Notes under the pieces: generated by a model
Told to the model about the DNA's origin: nothing
What the model saw: only the letters and a program-made list of their open reading frames with translations
Database searches by the model: none
Made by a program: the position numbers and the translations under genes
Part shown: one piece after another, positions 27,056-36,463 of the stretch
How positions within the stretch are numbered: the stretch's first letter is position 1
How the letters are laid out: every line of letters starts with the position of its first letter
Assembly: GCA_025350055.1 (NCBI GenBank)
Contig: JANXYK010000002.1
Location: 1 to 56,158 of the forward strand
Source: Gammaproteobacteria bacterium
GTDB lineage: Bacteria; Pseudomonadota; Gammaproteobacteria; Steroidobacterales; Steroidobacteraceae
Reading direction: 5' to 3'
Length of the DNA stretch: 56,158 nt

Positions 27056-30000
27056 CGCGACTGCCCTGCGGCCCCAACCGACATACTGGCGTTGGGCGTT
27101 TCGCCCAGCATTTCGGGCGCATACATGGCTTCCACGCGCGTCGCCGGCAGCACGAAAGTGCCGGGATTGTTGAGCCGCACGGTGTACTCGGTGCTCCAGC
27201 GGCCCTTGGGCACGAAGCGGTAATAGGCGCGGAAGGCATCGAAGCGCCGCTCCTCGAACGCAAGCCAGGCCATGCCGTGCTGCTGCGCGCCCTGTTGCAG
27301 CAGCGCGGACTGTCCGCCAATGCCGCTGCCCAGCACGCTCGCTCCAGCGGGAATCGGGTCATCGACCACAACCCAGCTCATGTCCGATTGCGCTTCCAGG
27401 TCGAGGTGCACGCGCACGACGTCACCGCGCGTCCAGACGCCCTTGCGTTGCTGCTCGATGCCGGTCAGCGTGCGCGTGACCTTGAAACCAGTCGAGACCG
27501 CGTGGTCGAGCGGTAGCGCCGCCATCGCGCGTACCATCGCCCAGGGCGCGCCTCCCCCGCCGTGCGTAACCTGCAACGTGGCCGGTGCTTTCTGCCAGGG
27601 CAGATTCACGTTCATCGACCGATTGGACTCGGCCCAATTCAGGCTCTGCTTCTTACTGCCGAATTGCAGCGCCGTGCTGCCGGTGACTGGCAGGGACTCG
27701 AAGGCCGCGGAGTACTTCTCCATCGCCAGTACCCCCCAGGCATTGGCCACCGTGGTATTCCAGTGACCAAACTGCTGGCGACCCAGACTTCCGCGCACCA
27801 GTCGCGGTATGTCATTGCGCCAGTCAGGCTCGGCGAGTACCGCCAGCAGCATGCGGTTGGCGTTGGAGTCGGCGCAGATCATCAGCCACCACAGTGCATC
27901 CGTGCGCTCGGTGGCAAAGCCCATGATCGTGCCCTGGAAGTTCAGTCGCGTGCGCAGCTGTGCCAGTGCATTCGCACGTCGCTCGCTGGCTTTGGCAAAC
28001 CCCGGTACGCGCACGAGGATGTCAGCGAGATCGAGCAGCGCCGAGCTCGGCAACAGAGCGGGATCAAGCGTCAGGCTGTCGAGCATGGCCGGTTGTGCCA
28101 CGCCGTAGCGCGCCAGCGCATCGATCGCCTGGAGTCTGCGCAGCGCGAGATCCGCAGTGTCGAGCGCCGAGCGGCGCTGCAGGCGGCCTTGCACGAACTG
28201 TGTCAGCGCCGAGAGCATGCGCAGGCGTGGCGCATCCGGAATGGCGTAACCCGACTCCTGGGCAATCAAGAGCACGTAGGCTGTGAGCGTGTCATCGCCG
28301 TTCAGCCAGTCGGAGGCGAAATACTTCAGCAAGCCATCGGCATCGAGATAGGCTGGCAGGCGCTTCATGAGTGCGTCCCACTCCTCGCGCGAGCGCAGCG
28401 CCACCGCGACCGAGGCCTGCTGCTCGAAGCAGATGTACGGATAGCGGCTCATGTATTCGCGCACGCCATCGAGGCTGCCCGCGAGCGTGGCCTGCAGGGT
28501 CACTGCCAGCCCGCCGCGACCGGGCACGGCGCCAGCAGGGATTGCCGCCGGCACGGCGTAGTTGCCCTTCACCTGCGTGATCGTCGCCTGATAGGTGCGC
28601 ACCGGATAGGCGGCAATCACCCGTTCGCTGAGCTTGATTCGATCGCGCGCCGTGCCGCCGGCCTCGGTCGCGGTGACCTCCCAGGGCAGAGCGTCGCGGT
28701 CCACAGGCACGATGGCTGGCCACACCACATCGCGTGCCGCATGGGCCTCAAGCTGCACATCCAGCGCCCCGGCGTGCGCTGTCAGCGCGGCACTGCTGGC
28801 CTGCAGGTGCACACTCATCGCACGATCGCTGGTGTTGCGCACCGTGAAGGTTGCGCTGAAATGATCGCCTTCGCGCACCAGCGGCGGGAGCCCGGATTGC
28901 AGGATCAGATCCTGCGTGGTCGCGACGTTGGCCTGGCCCGTGCCATAGAGCTGCGTACCGCCGTGCGCAATGGCCACCAGTCGGAACGAGCTCAAGGAAT
29001 CATTGAGTGGCACCTTGACACTCGCATTGCCTTCAGCATCGAGTAGCACGCGCGGCTTCCAGTACAGCAGGCTGTCGAACAGTTCGCGTGCGCGTGCACC
29101 CTCGCGCCCACCGCCGCCACCATGCGGAACGGCCTTGCGACCGTAGTGACGCTTGCCCACCACCTGCATCTGTCCGGTCGAGGTCCACACTTCGATGCCG
29201 CGCTGACCCATCATTGCGGCCAACAGGTCCCAACTCGGGTTCGGCGCCAGATCCAGCAGCGCCTCATCCACAGCGGCTATCGCCACTTCAGTGCCCGCTG
29301 GCAGCGTCTTGCCCGCAGGCGGCTGCACATGGATGCTGACTGGCACCTGCGCACGCACGGGAAAGCTCTTGCCACCCGGCATCACCGTGACTGTGAGCCG
29401 ATGCGGCTGCCAGCCGACGGTGAGCGCCACCTCACCTAAACGGTAGGCGGGCTTCGTAAGATCCACCAGTGCCGTGACATCGTTATCGCGGCGCGAACCA
29501 TGGCCCTCGGAATGCGCAACGCGCGAGCGCACTGCGAGCACCGACACGTAGACATTGGGCGCATAGCTGTCGCGGATTGGCACTTCGACCACGGGCATCG
29601 TGCCGGACAGGGTTCGCACGAATCGCTCGATCACGCCCTCGCGTTCCACGGTCACCAGCGCCGTTGCCTGGCGGAATGGCATACGCACCTGCAGTCGCGC
29701 GGTCTCGCCCGCCTGATATTCCTTTTTTTCCGGCAGTACATCCATGCGATCGCCACTGGTGCCGCCGAACCACCACTCATCGGGGCCAACGACCCACACC
29801 GACTTGGTTGCACCACTGAGCCTTCCCGCTTCATCAGCACTCTCGGCACGCACCAACACCTGCCCCGATACGCCGGGCGCCAGCTCACAGAGCAACAGGC
29901 CCTGCGCATTGGTGAGTCCATTGCAGGCCGTTGCGAGCTTGCGCACTTCGCGCGTGGTCTCATAGCTGTAGAAGCCGCCGATCAGCCTTTTGCGATACGA

Positions 30001-32898
30001 ATAGTTGTTGACCCGATAGAGCGCAACGCGCACCGACTGTTGCGGCCTCGGTCGACCATCGACATCGAGCGCCAATACCCGCAAGCGCACCTGCCCCGGC
30101 GCGGCTACCCATCCTTCGGTGCGCAGGCCCAGCGATACCGCCGAAGACTGGAGCTGTACGTGGCCGGTACTGGTCAGGATCTCGCCATTGGCGTCGGAAT
30201 ACTCGAGCTCTGCCGTCAGCCTTGCAGCGCCATTCACGTGCGGCAGCTGGTCGACGGTGACGCGCGCCGCGCCATTGGCGTCCAGCGTCAGCGGTATGGT
30301 GCGCGTGCGCGCCGCCGGCGCGGCCTCGGCGTTGTCTTCCTCTTCGCCATCGATGTCGGCGACGCTGCCGCCCTGGGTGCTTACCCCTTCCGTGACCGCT
30401 TCGCCGCCGAAGCTGTAGTCGTCATAACCGTTGAAGGCTGCGGCTACCGGCTCCACCTGCGTGCGCAACTTGACTGGCAGGCCACCGGCGCCACCGCCGG
30501 CCAGATACGCCACGTGCAGATCCAAGTTCACGGATGCTGGCGCCACCTGTCGCTGGGCAGGGCCCTCGACGCTGGCATGCATCGAAGGCAAGCGGAACTC
30601 ACCGACTTTGAATTGGCCACTCTCGTGGTCGTCGATCCACACCTGGTAGTCGCCCAGCCGGGCTTCCCTGGGAATCGTCCAGGTGTTGGTGGCCACGCCC
30701 GCTTCGAATCGGGCGCTCAGTTCATAACGATTCTCGCCACCATCGTGCAGGATCTCGATCTTGAATTGTCCTGCAGCAGTGCTCGCCAGTTCCACGCCGT
30801 TGCGCCGGTGTTCGCGCAGGTAGTGCTTCATCGAAACCGTCTCGCCTGGCCGGAACAGCGCGCGATCGAGCACCGTGTGATAGATCGCAGCCTCTTGCGG
30901 CCCACCGACCGGCAATGAGAAATCCGAAGGAGCAATGCCCTGCGCCCATTCGCTGGAAGTGAAGCTGGCGTCGTCGCCGGTCTTCGCCAGCACCATCAAG
31001 GGATGCCGCCACGGGCAGCGACCGTAGTTCTGCGGTGTACCCAGGCTTTCATCGATGAAGGCCACGCCTTCGGCATCGGTGTGTCCACTCCACAACCGCG
31101 TGCCGGTACATTGATCGGCCACCACGACCTCCGCACCAGCGACGGGCTGCGCGCTGGAAAGCCGCGTCACCCAGGCAAGCGAGGATTCACGGCCCCACTT
31201 GAAATGCACGGCGAGATCGGTCACCAGCGCGGCCGTCGCCACGTAGCGCGTTTTTCCCTCACCCAGCAACGCAGAGCCCAGCAGCGGACTTGCCACCTCA
31301 ACCACGTAGAAACCGTTGCCACCCAGTGGAATACCGACCACCGTCGATTCCCCGCTGGCGCCAGGCTTTGCGAGCTCGAACTTGCGCGTGACCCCGGCGT
31401 CCCTGAACACGGAATGTGATCCGGTGGTTTCCACCCAGGCGCGGCCACCGGAGTCGAATATTCCCTCTTCATCGCCGTCGGCGAGCTTGCTCTTGAGTGC
31501 CGACTTCTCCTGCGGCGTGAGCACCCGCCACTCACCATTCGGCTCCCCGGCTTTTTCCACGCGCTGCAGCCAGGAGGCGATCGCCGCGGGATCCGCATTG
31601 ACTCTCAGGGTCTTGCCGTCAATCGCGCTGATGCTGGTGCTGAGCTTCGGTTCGACATTGCGCAACGTGACCGGCAGGACACCGCCCAGCTTCGATTCCA
31701 GGATCCCGAAGCTGCCATTGAATTTGACCAGCGGAGGATATCGATCGACACGCACTTCGAGCGGAAAGCGCTCGGCGTTCTGCAGCACTCGGCCGGCATC
31801 ATCCACGAGTCCTGCGGGCAAGCTCACTGACAAAGTGGCGGATTCCGGAAAGGGGCCCGCGAAACTCACGCCATCGACGGTGGGCGACTGTTCCGATGCA
31901 GACGTGGACGGTGTATAGGTCCGCCGCTTGCCCGCATTCAACCGTATCGCCAGCGCCTGTGCGCGTAGCACGGGCGCGCTGAAGTTCACCTGGACCGGCA
32001 TGATCGGCAGGCATCCCGCACGCGGGTTGGAACGCGTGCATTCCACCTGCGCGATGAAGGCCGGGCGCACGCGGAAGCTCAGGTGTTGGTCGGCAGTGGT
32101 ACGGACATTCGATGCTGTGGCGATACCGGCGCCCCAATGCAGCTGCACCTGAGTCGCGGGTGGGAGGCTGCGTCGGCATTGCACCACGTTGATCAGCTCA
32201 TCGCGCTTCTCGAGCGCTCGATTGCGCGAGCGTATGTTGTTGCTACCACCATTCTTCCACAGCAATTGCAGATAGTCGTAGCCCAGCGCCTGGCGCTGCG
32301 CCAACACCGCGGCGCGCTCCTTGCCAGCGAGCACCCGCAGCGGGATGCGCTCCCCCACACCGGCAATCGAGCAGTACGCATTTGCCTCTACCGAGGCCAC
32401 GCTGGCCGGGGCATCGAGTCGCAACAGGAAGATCTGGCTCTCGTCGATGACCTCCCAACCTTCGCGCGGCAGCGAGGCCACCACGGCTGGCCCGCCGGTG
32501 TCGAAGCGGAATTCCTGGCGACCTGTCAGCGATTGTCCCGACACCGATCGGGTGCCAGTTTTGAGAGTGAAGTGGCAGCTGATTCCGGCATCGAGATCGG
32601 CATCGAAGTCCCAGGACCAGTTGCGGGTATCAACCCACCGACCCTTGCCGGATACCGGGCAATCGACCGTGAAGGGATCAGCCAGCCACGGATCGCCCAG
32701 ACGTGCCATGTCGGTGCTGAATCGCGCGATCACCTGGCGCACATTCCTGGAGGTGCCTTCCGGCGAGAACAGCAGCACCTTTGGCGGAGCGGCAGACTGG
32801 CTGGCCCCCGTATCCGCCACCTGGCCGCTGACGGCCAGACTGCTGGCAACCACGCCGCACGCCAGAAGAACACCGATCACTGCATTGATGAACCGCAT
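27052..32898 (-). CDS. Bacterial alpha-2-macroglobulin (YfhM-like)
   Basis: A 1948-residue periplasmic alpha-2-macroglobulin, a protease trap. It has a signal sequence (MRFINAVIGVLLACGVVASS), macroglobulin-like domains through the first ~1400 residues, and a thioester motif CFEQ with the reactive Cys at 1490, in YPYICFEQ. It is longer than E. coli YfhM (1653 residues). The signal contains LLAC, a weak lipobox, so lipidation is possible but uncertain. GGGAGG five bases upstream supports the start. The ATGA overlap with pbpC marks a conserved pair in which the trap is thought to guard the periplasm while PBP1C mends the wall. Confidence 0.94.
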   Translation of the reverse strand: MRFINAVIGVLLACGVVASSLAVSGQVADTGASQSAAPPKVLLFSPEGTSRNVRQVIARFSTDMARLGDPWLADPFTVDCPVSGKGRWVDTRNWSWDFDADLDAGISCHFTLKTGTRSVSGQSLTGRQEFRFDTGGPAVVASLPREGWEVIDESQIFLLRLDAPASVASVEANAYCSIAGVGERIPLRVLAGKERAAVLAQRQALGYDYLQLLWKNGGSNNIRSRNRALEKRDELINVVQCRRSLPPATQVQLHWGAGIATASNVRTTADQHLSFRVRPAFIAQVECTRSNPRAGCLPIMPVQVNFSAPVLRAQALAIRLNAGKRRTYTPSTSASEQSPTVDGVSFAGPFPESATLSVSLPAGLVDDAGRVLQNAERFPLEVRVDRYPPLVKFNGSFGILESKLGGVLPVTLRNVEPKLSTSISAIDGKTLRVNADPAAIASWLQRVEKAGEPNGEWRVLTPQEKSALKSKLADGDEEGIFDSGGRAWVETTGSHSVFRDAGVTRKFELAKPGASGESTVVGIPLGGNGFYVVEVASPLLGSALLGEGKTRYVATAALVTDLAVHFKWGRESSLAWVTRLSSAQPVAGAEVVVADQCTGTRLWSGHTDAEGVAFIDESLGTPQNYGRCPWRHPLMVLAKTGDDASFTSSEWAQGIAPSDFSLPVGGPQEAAIYHTVLDRALFRPGETVSMKHYLREHRRNGVELASTAAGQFKIEILHDGGENRYELSARFEAGVATNTWTIPREARLGDYQVWIDDHESGQFKVGEFRLPSMHASVEGPAQRQVAPASVNLDLHVAYLAGGGAGGLPVKLRTQVEPVAAAFNGYDDYSFGGEAVTEGVSTQGGSVADIDGEEEDNAEAAPAARTRTIPLTLDANGAARVTVDQLPHVNGAARLTAELEYSDANGEILTSTGHVQLQSSAVSLGLRTEGWVAAPGQVRLRVLALDVDGRPRPQQSVRVALYRVNNYSYRKRLIGGFYSYETTREVRKLATACNGLTNAQGLLLCELAPGVSGQVLVRAESADEAGRLSGATKSVWVVGPDEWWFGGTSGDRMDVLPEKKEYQAGETARLQVRMPFRQATALVTVEREGVIERFVRTLSGTMPVVEVPIRDSYAPNVYVSVLAVRSRVAHSEGHGSRRDNDVTALVDLTKPAYRLGEVALTVGWQPHRLTVTVMPGGKSFPVRAQVPVSIHVQPPAGKTLPAGTEVAIAAVDEALLDLAPNPSWDLLAAMMGQRGIEVWTSTGQMQVVGKRHYGRKAVPHGGGGGREGARARELFDSLLYWKPRVLLDAEGNASVKVPLNDSLSSFRLVAIAHGGTQLYGTGQANVATTQDLILQSGLPPLVREGDHFSATFTVRNTSDRAMSVHLQASSAALTAHAGALDVQLEAHAARDVVWPAIVPVDRDALPWEVTATEAGGTARDRIKLSERVIAAYPVRTYQATITQVKGNYAVPAAIPAGAVPGRGGLAVTLQATLAGSLDGVREYMSRYPYICFEQQASVAVALRSREEWDALMKRLPAYLDADGLLKYFASDWLNGDDTLTAYVLLIAQESGYAIPDAPRLRMLSALTQFVQGRLQRRSALDTADLALRRLQAIDALARYGVAQPAMLDSLTLDPALLPSSALLDLADILVRVPGFAKASERRANALAQLRTRLNFQGTIMGFATERTDALWWLMICADSNANRMLLAVLAEPDWRNDIPRLVRGSLGRQQFGHWNTTVANAWGVLAMEKYSAAFESLPVTGSTALQFGSKKQSLNWAESNRSMNVNLPWQKAPATLQVTHGGGGAPWAMVRAMAALPLDHAVSTGFKVTRTLTGIEQQRKGVWTRGDVVRVHLDLEAQSDMSWVVVDDPIPAGASVLGSGIGGQSALLQQGAQQHGMAWLAFEERRFDAFRAYYRFVPKGRWSTEYTVRLNNPGTFVLPATRVEAMYAPEMLGETPNASMSVGAAGQSR

Positions 32899-33015
32899 AA
32901 GGCCTCCCGGTGGGGCCCATTATCCTCAAGCCACACTCCTCCTGTCTCCCGGGTTCGGTGGAGAAAGCGTGTGATTTCCGTGAAAGCGGACCGGCCGCCG
33001 TGGCTGGCGCCCGAC

Positions 33016-33393
33016 TCAGACGATCTTGCAGGGAATCAGGGCGTCTTCGGCGAAGCCGTACACGGCACACAGCCGGTGATAGCCGTCGGCAATGACCACG
33101 GTGGAGGTTTGCTGATCGCGCACCAGCAGCAGGGGCGAGATGCCGATGCCGCGCTTGATCTTCTGGCGGTCTTTGTCCACATGCGAATTGCTGACACCCA
33201 GCAGCGAGAGTCGCGAGGCGCGGAAGATGTCCTTGGCCTTGAACTGCTGCAGCGGGCGGCGGCGCAGCGCGGCCGCCAGTTTCACGGCCTGGCGGGGCGG
33301 ATACACCAGACTCAGATACGACAGCGCAGCGTCGTAGTCGTGTACTTCGACGGCCTTCAGCCAGCTGGGGGTCTTCGACTTCTTCTTAGGCAT
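33016..33393 (-). CDS. ParB N-terminal-like (ParB/sulfiredoxin fold) small protein
   Basis: A 125-residue protein with the ParB-like stretch FKAKDIFRASRL, GISPLLLVRD and VVIADGYHRLCAVY, ending EDALIPCKIV. It lacks the helix-turn-helix and dimerisation domains of plasmid or chromosome ParB. GYHR corresponds to the GxxR nucleotide-binding motif of ParB CTPases, so nucleotide binding is possible. Its start overlaps the end of the gluconokinase gene by 8 bases, forming a compact three-gene cluster. Role unknown. Confidence 0.75.
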   Translation of the reverse strand: MPKKKSKTPSWLKAVEVHDYDAALSYLSLVYPPRQAVKLAAALRRRPLQQFKAKDIFRASRLSLLGVSNSHVDKDRQKIKRGIGISPLLLVRDQQTSTVVIADGYHRLCAVYGFAEDALIPCKIV

Positions 33394-33904
33394 TGCTGCT
33401 CCTGATGCGGGATTCTGCTCGTAGTCGCGCCAGCATATCGTGCACGCTGTCGTTGGCCGATAGCACTATGGCCCACTCGTCCCGGCCAGGCAATTCAAGC
33501 GTGGCAAGCTGGCTGTCGAGCAGAGTCACGGGCATGTAGTGCCCTTGCCGCGCCTGCATGCGCGCGGCAATTGCGTCGCGGTCGGCCTGCAGGCACACGA
33601 ACAGCAGCGGCTCGCCGATCAGCACTCGCAGCCGGTCGCGATAGGCGCGCCTCAGCGCCGAGCAGGTGGCCACGGCGCCGTTCGGTTCGCGTCGGGCGGC
33701 GATCGCCTGCCCCAGCAGATTGAGCCAGGGCCAGCGGTCTGCATCCTGCAGGGGGATGCCTTCGCTCATCTTGCGTACATTCTCGGGTGGATGAAACGAA
33801 TCGCCTTCCAGGAACGGCGCACCGCGTTCGGCCGCAAGCGCGGCGCCCAGCGTGGATTTCCCTACGCCGGTCACGCCCATCACGATGACGGCCTCAGGCA
33901 ACAT
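33386..33904 (-). CDS. gntK: Gluconokinase
   Basis: A 172-residue gluconokinase that phosphorylates D-gluconate to 6-phosphogluconate, feeding the Entner-Doudoroff or pentose phosphate route. It has the P-loop GVTGVGKST, then LEGDSFHPPENVRKMSEG and PLQDADRWPWLN, family signatures, and a CSALRRAYRDRLR motif. I start at MLPEAVIVMG (33904) because the frame upstream of it does not resemble the family. It overlaps the upstream HAD gene by 11 bases and the ParB-like gene by 8, indicating co-translation. Confidence 0.94.
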   Translation of the reverse strand: MLPEAVIVMGVTGVGKSTLGAALAAERGAPFLEGDSFHPPENVRKMSEGIPLQDADRWPWLNLLGQAIAARREPNGAVATCSALRRAYRDRLRVLIGEPLLFVCLQADRDAIAARMQARQGHYMPVTLLDSQLATLELPGRDEWAIVLSANDSVHDMLARLRAESRIRSSNA

Positions 33905-34490
33905 GGCTCTGCAGCGCCCGCTCGCATTGCGCGGCGTTCTCGAACACCACGCCGTGCAAGCCGAGGCGTTGCGCGGCCTCGACATTGGCCGGCAGATCAT
34001 CGACGAACACGGTATCCCCGGCCCTGAGCCCGTAGCGCTCGAGCAGGTGGTGGAAGATTGCGGGTTCGGGTTTCACCATCTTGATGTCGCCAGAAATCAC
34101 GATGCCATCGAAGTGCTGCCAGAAATCGAAGCGCTGGCTCAGCGTCGCGTAGATCTTTGAAGGCATGTTCGACAGGCAATACAGCGGCACGCCGCGTGCG
34201 GACAGCGACCCCAACAGCGCCACCGTGTCCTGCTTCGGGTGCAGTGAATCGCGCACCACGTCGAAAAGGCTATTGAGTTCCGGCACCGGCCGCCCGGCGC
34301 GCTCGCCGATGCGCTGTAGCAGCGCGTCTTCAGCCAGGGTGCCGCGATCGAGCTCGAGCCAGTCAGCATGATGAAAAATGAGTTTCTTCATCCGCTCGCG
34401 TTCGTTGGCGTCAGCGTAGAAGCTTTGCAGCACCCGACCCGGGTTCCAGTCGAGCAGCACACCGCCGACGTCGAAAATCACATTTTTCAT
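33894..34490 (-). CDS. HAD-IA phosphatase, YihX-like
   Basis: A 198-residue haloacid-dehalogenase superfamily hydrolase. Motif I is FDVGGVLLD, in which the second Asp of DxDxT is replaced as in YihX-type enzymes; motif II is YCLSNMP, the motif III Lys is in KMVKPEP, and motif IV is VFVDDLPANVEAA. E. coli YihX dephosphorylates alpha-D-glucose 1-phosphate, so a sugar-phosphate substrate is plausible beside gluconokinase. Overlap with gntK (11 bases) supports an operon HAD-gntK-ParB-like. It diverges from the ArsR gene, 154 bases away. Confidence 0.87.
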   Translation of the reverse strand: MKNVIFDVGGVLLDWNPGRVLQSFYADANERERMKKLIFHHADWLELDRGTLAEDALLQRIGERAGRPVPELNSLFDVVRDSLHPKQDTVALLGSLSARGVPLYCLSNMPSKIYATLSQRFDFWQHFDGIVISGDIKMVKPEPAIFHHLLERYGLRAGDTVFVDDLPANVEAAQRLGLHGVVFENAAQCERALQSHVA

Positions 34491-34609
34491 GCGGTGATTC
34501 TACACGCCGGTCTCCAGCGCAGACCTGCGCGGGCAGTTGCGAGGTGGCCGACAGGCCGGCCAGCTGCGGCAACAGCCGGGGCCGGTTCTGCTATTACTCA
34601 CCCATTGTG

Positions 34610-34638
34610 TTGACAATCACCAATAATGTTGATACTTT
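34610..34638 (+). promoter_or_regulatory. Promoter of the ArsR gene with consensus -35
   Basis: A perfect TTGACA (34610-34615) is followed after 17 bases by TACTTT (34633-34638), a poor -10. Transcription would begin about 34645, the ATG itself, and no Shine-Dalgarno lies upstream. TGTTGA occurs at 34608-34613 and again at 34627-34632 and could be an operator for the ArsR protein. The -35 box is convincing; the rest is inference. Confidence 0.5.
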
Positions 34639-34644
34639 TGCTCC

Positions 34645-35121
34645 ATGTTCAGTCGCACCGCCACGCTGTCACTGGTCCCGCCCGGCGGGTTCGACCCGGA
34701 GTCTGACGAGGTGCGCCTCGATGCCGTCTTCCAGGCGCTCAGCGACCCCACGCGGCGCGAGATCCTGCGCAGCCTCGATGGCCACGCGCTGCTGGTTTCC
34801 GAGCTCGCTGCGAAATTCGCTATCTCGCTGCAGGGTGTGTCGCGCCACATCCAGGTGCTGGTGCGCGCGGGCCTGATCAGCCAGGAGCGCACCGGCCGCA
34901 TCAGCCGCTGCAGCCTCAGCGCCGGGCCGCTCTACGATGCCGCGGTGTGGCTCAACCAGTACACCAAGTACTGGCAGCAGCAGTTCGATGTGCTGGCAAC
35001 CACCCTGGCGCAGATCGATGCACGCCGCGACGCCGAGGCCTCGCGCACCGGCAAAGGCAAATCCACCATCGGCGCGCCGCGCAAGCGCGCGCGCCGTTCA
35101 CCCCCCAAAACCGCAAGATGA
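34645..35121 (+). CDS. ArsR/SmtB-family transcriptional regulator
   Basis: A 158-residue winged-helix regulator. The N-terminal part VFQALSDPTRREILRSLDGHALLVSEL and the recognition helix ISLQGVSRHIQVLVRAGLI are typical of the ArsR family. There is no CxC metal-binding motif in the alpha-3 helix, so it probably senses something other than metal. The C-terminal ~40 residues are a basic, disordered-looking tail (KRARRSPPK). It precedes two DUF899 genes, the first beginning 20 bases downstream, and probably controls them. Confidence 0.88.
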   Translation: MFSRTATLSLVPPGGFDPESDEVRLDAVFQALSDPTRREILRSLDGHALLVSELAAKFAISLQGVSRHIQVLVRAGLISQERTGRISRCSLSAGPLYDAAVWLNQYTKYWQQQFDVLATTLAQIDARRDAEASRTGKGKSTIGAPRKRARRSPPKTAR

Positions 35122-35141
35122 AACACGCTACGGAGCTTGCC

Positions 35142-35849
35142 ATGAACAATCACCAGATCGTTTCAGCCGACCAATGGACCGAAGCGCGCCGTGCGCTGAT
35201 GGCCAAAGAAAAGGAATTCCTGCAGCTGCGCGATCAGCTGAGCGCCGCGCGGCGCGATCTGCCCTGGGAGCGCGTGAAGGCTTCCTATGTGTTCGAGGGC
35301 GCCAAGGGTCGCGAGAGCCTGGCCGACCTGTTTGGCAATCACAGTCAGCTGATCGTGTACCACTTCATGTTCGCGCCCGAATGGGAGAACGGCTGCAAGA
35401 GCTGCTCCTTCTGGGCCGACAACTTCAATGGCGTCACCGCCCACCTGCACGCGCGCGATGTGGCGCTGGCCGCGATCTCGCGCGCGCCCTATTCCAGGCT
35501 CAAGCCCTTCGCGCAGCGCCTGGGCTGGCAGTTCAAATGGGTGTCATCCGCGAACACCGACTTCAACTACGACTACCATGTTTCCTTTCGTCCTGAAGAT
35601 GTCGCCGCGGGCAAGGCGCAATACAACAGCGCGCCCTACAACGGCAAGATGAGCGACCTGCCCGGCATCAGCGTGTTCTACAAGGACAGCGAGGGCGCGA
35701 TCCATCACACCTACTCGACCTACGCGCGCGGCCTCGACCCGATCAACGCCGCCTACCAACTCCTGGACCTCGTGCCCAAAGGCCGCGATGAAGCTGCGCT
35801 GCCCCAGCCGATGGCCTGGGTTAAATACCACGATCTCTATACCGCCTGA
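35142..35849 (+). CDS. DUF899 thioredoxin-like protein (first copy)
   Basis: A 235-residue DUF899-family protein of thioredoxin-like fold, with MNNHQIVSADQWTEARRALMAKEKE and the CxxC motif in GCKSCSFWADN. The start at 35142 has GGAG eight bases upstream and matches the usual family N-terminus; an ATG at 35118 overlapping the ArsR stop is the alternative. These proteins are thought to be redox or detoxification proteins, but no reaction is proven. It forms an operon with the ArsR gene and a second, shorter paralogue. Confidence 0.88.
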   Translation: MNNHQIVSADQWTEARRALMAKEKEFLQLRDQLSAARRDLPWERVKASYVFEGAKGRESLADLFGNHSQLIVYHFMFAPEWENGCKSCSFWADNFNGVTAHLHARDVALAAISRAPYSRLKPFAQRLGWQFKWVSSANTDFNYDYHVSFRPEDVAAGKAQYNSAPYNGKMSDLPGISVFYKDSEGAIHHTYSTYARGLDPINAAYQLLDLVPKGRDEAALPQPMAWVKYHDLYTA

Positions 35850-35873
35850 ACGCGGCACCTTTTGGAGCACCCC

Positions 35874-36443
35874 ATGAAATACCAGACCGGCAGCGAAGTG
35901 ATTGAAGGCTACAGGCACGAGATCACCGAGATCCGCAAGAAGATGCGCAAGGCGCAGGGCGAGATCGAGCCGCAGGAAGTCTCTGACTACAGCTTCACGA
36001 CGCCGAACGGCACCATCAAGCTCTCTGAGCTGTTCGGCAAGCACACCGACCTGATGGTGATCCACAACATGGGGCGCTCCTGCCCGGCCTGCACGCTCTG
36101 GGCCGATGGCTACAACGGCATCCACGCGCATGTCATCTCGCGCACGGCCTTCGTGGTCACGAGTCCCGATGCACCCGATGTGCAGCAGGCCTTCGCCGCC
36201 AGCCGCGGCTGGAATTTCCCGATGGTCAGCCACCAGAGCACAAGCTTCGCCGCCGACATGGGCTACGCCCTCGACAAACGCTGGCGCCCCGGCATCTCGG
36301 TGTTCCAGAGGCGTGGCAACGCCATCGTGCGGGTCTCCGATGCGCACCTCGGCCCGGGCGATGATTTCTGCACGCTGTTTCACCTGTTCGACCTGCTGCC
36401 CGACGGTTCGGCTGGCTGGTCGCCGAAATTCAGCTACTCCTGA
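35874..36443 (+). CDS. DUF899 thioredoxin-like protein (second copy)
   Basis: A 189-residue paralogue of the preceding gene with the CxxC motif in SCPACTLWADGYNG. The ATG at 35874 has GGAG seven bases upstream; a TTG at 35862 is in frame but unlikely. It lies 24 bases after the first copy. The two share the SC-x-x-C-x-x-WAD signature but differ in the region around it, so this is an old divergence rather than a recent duplication. Confidence 0.88.
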   Translation: MKYQTGSEVIEGYRHEITEIRKKMRKAQGEIEPQEVSDYSFTTPNGTIKLSELFGKHTDLMVIHNMGRSCPACTLWADGYNGIHAHVISRTAFVVTSPDAPDVQQAFAASRGWNFPMVSHQSTSFAADMGYALDKRWRPGISVFQRRGNAIVRVSDAHLGPGDDFCTLFHLFDLLPDGSAGWSPKFSYS

Positions 36444-36463
36444 AGCTTCGGGGAGTTCGCACC

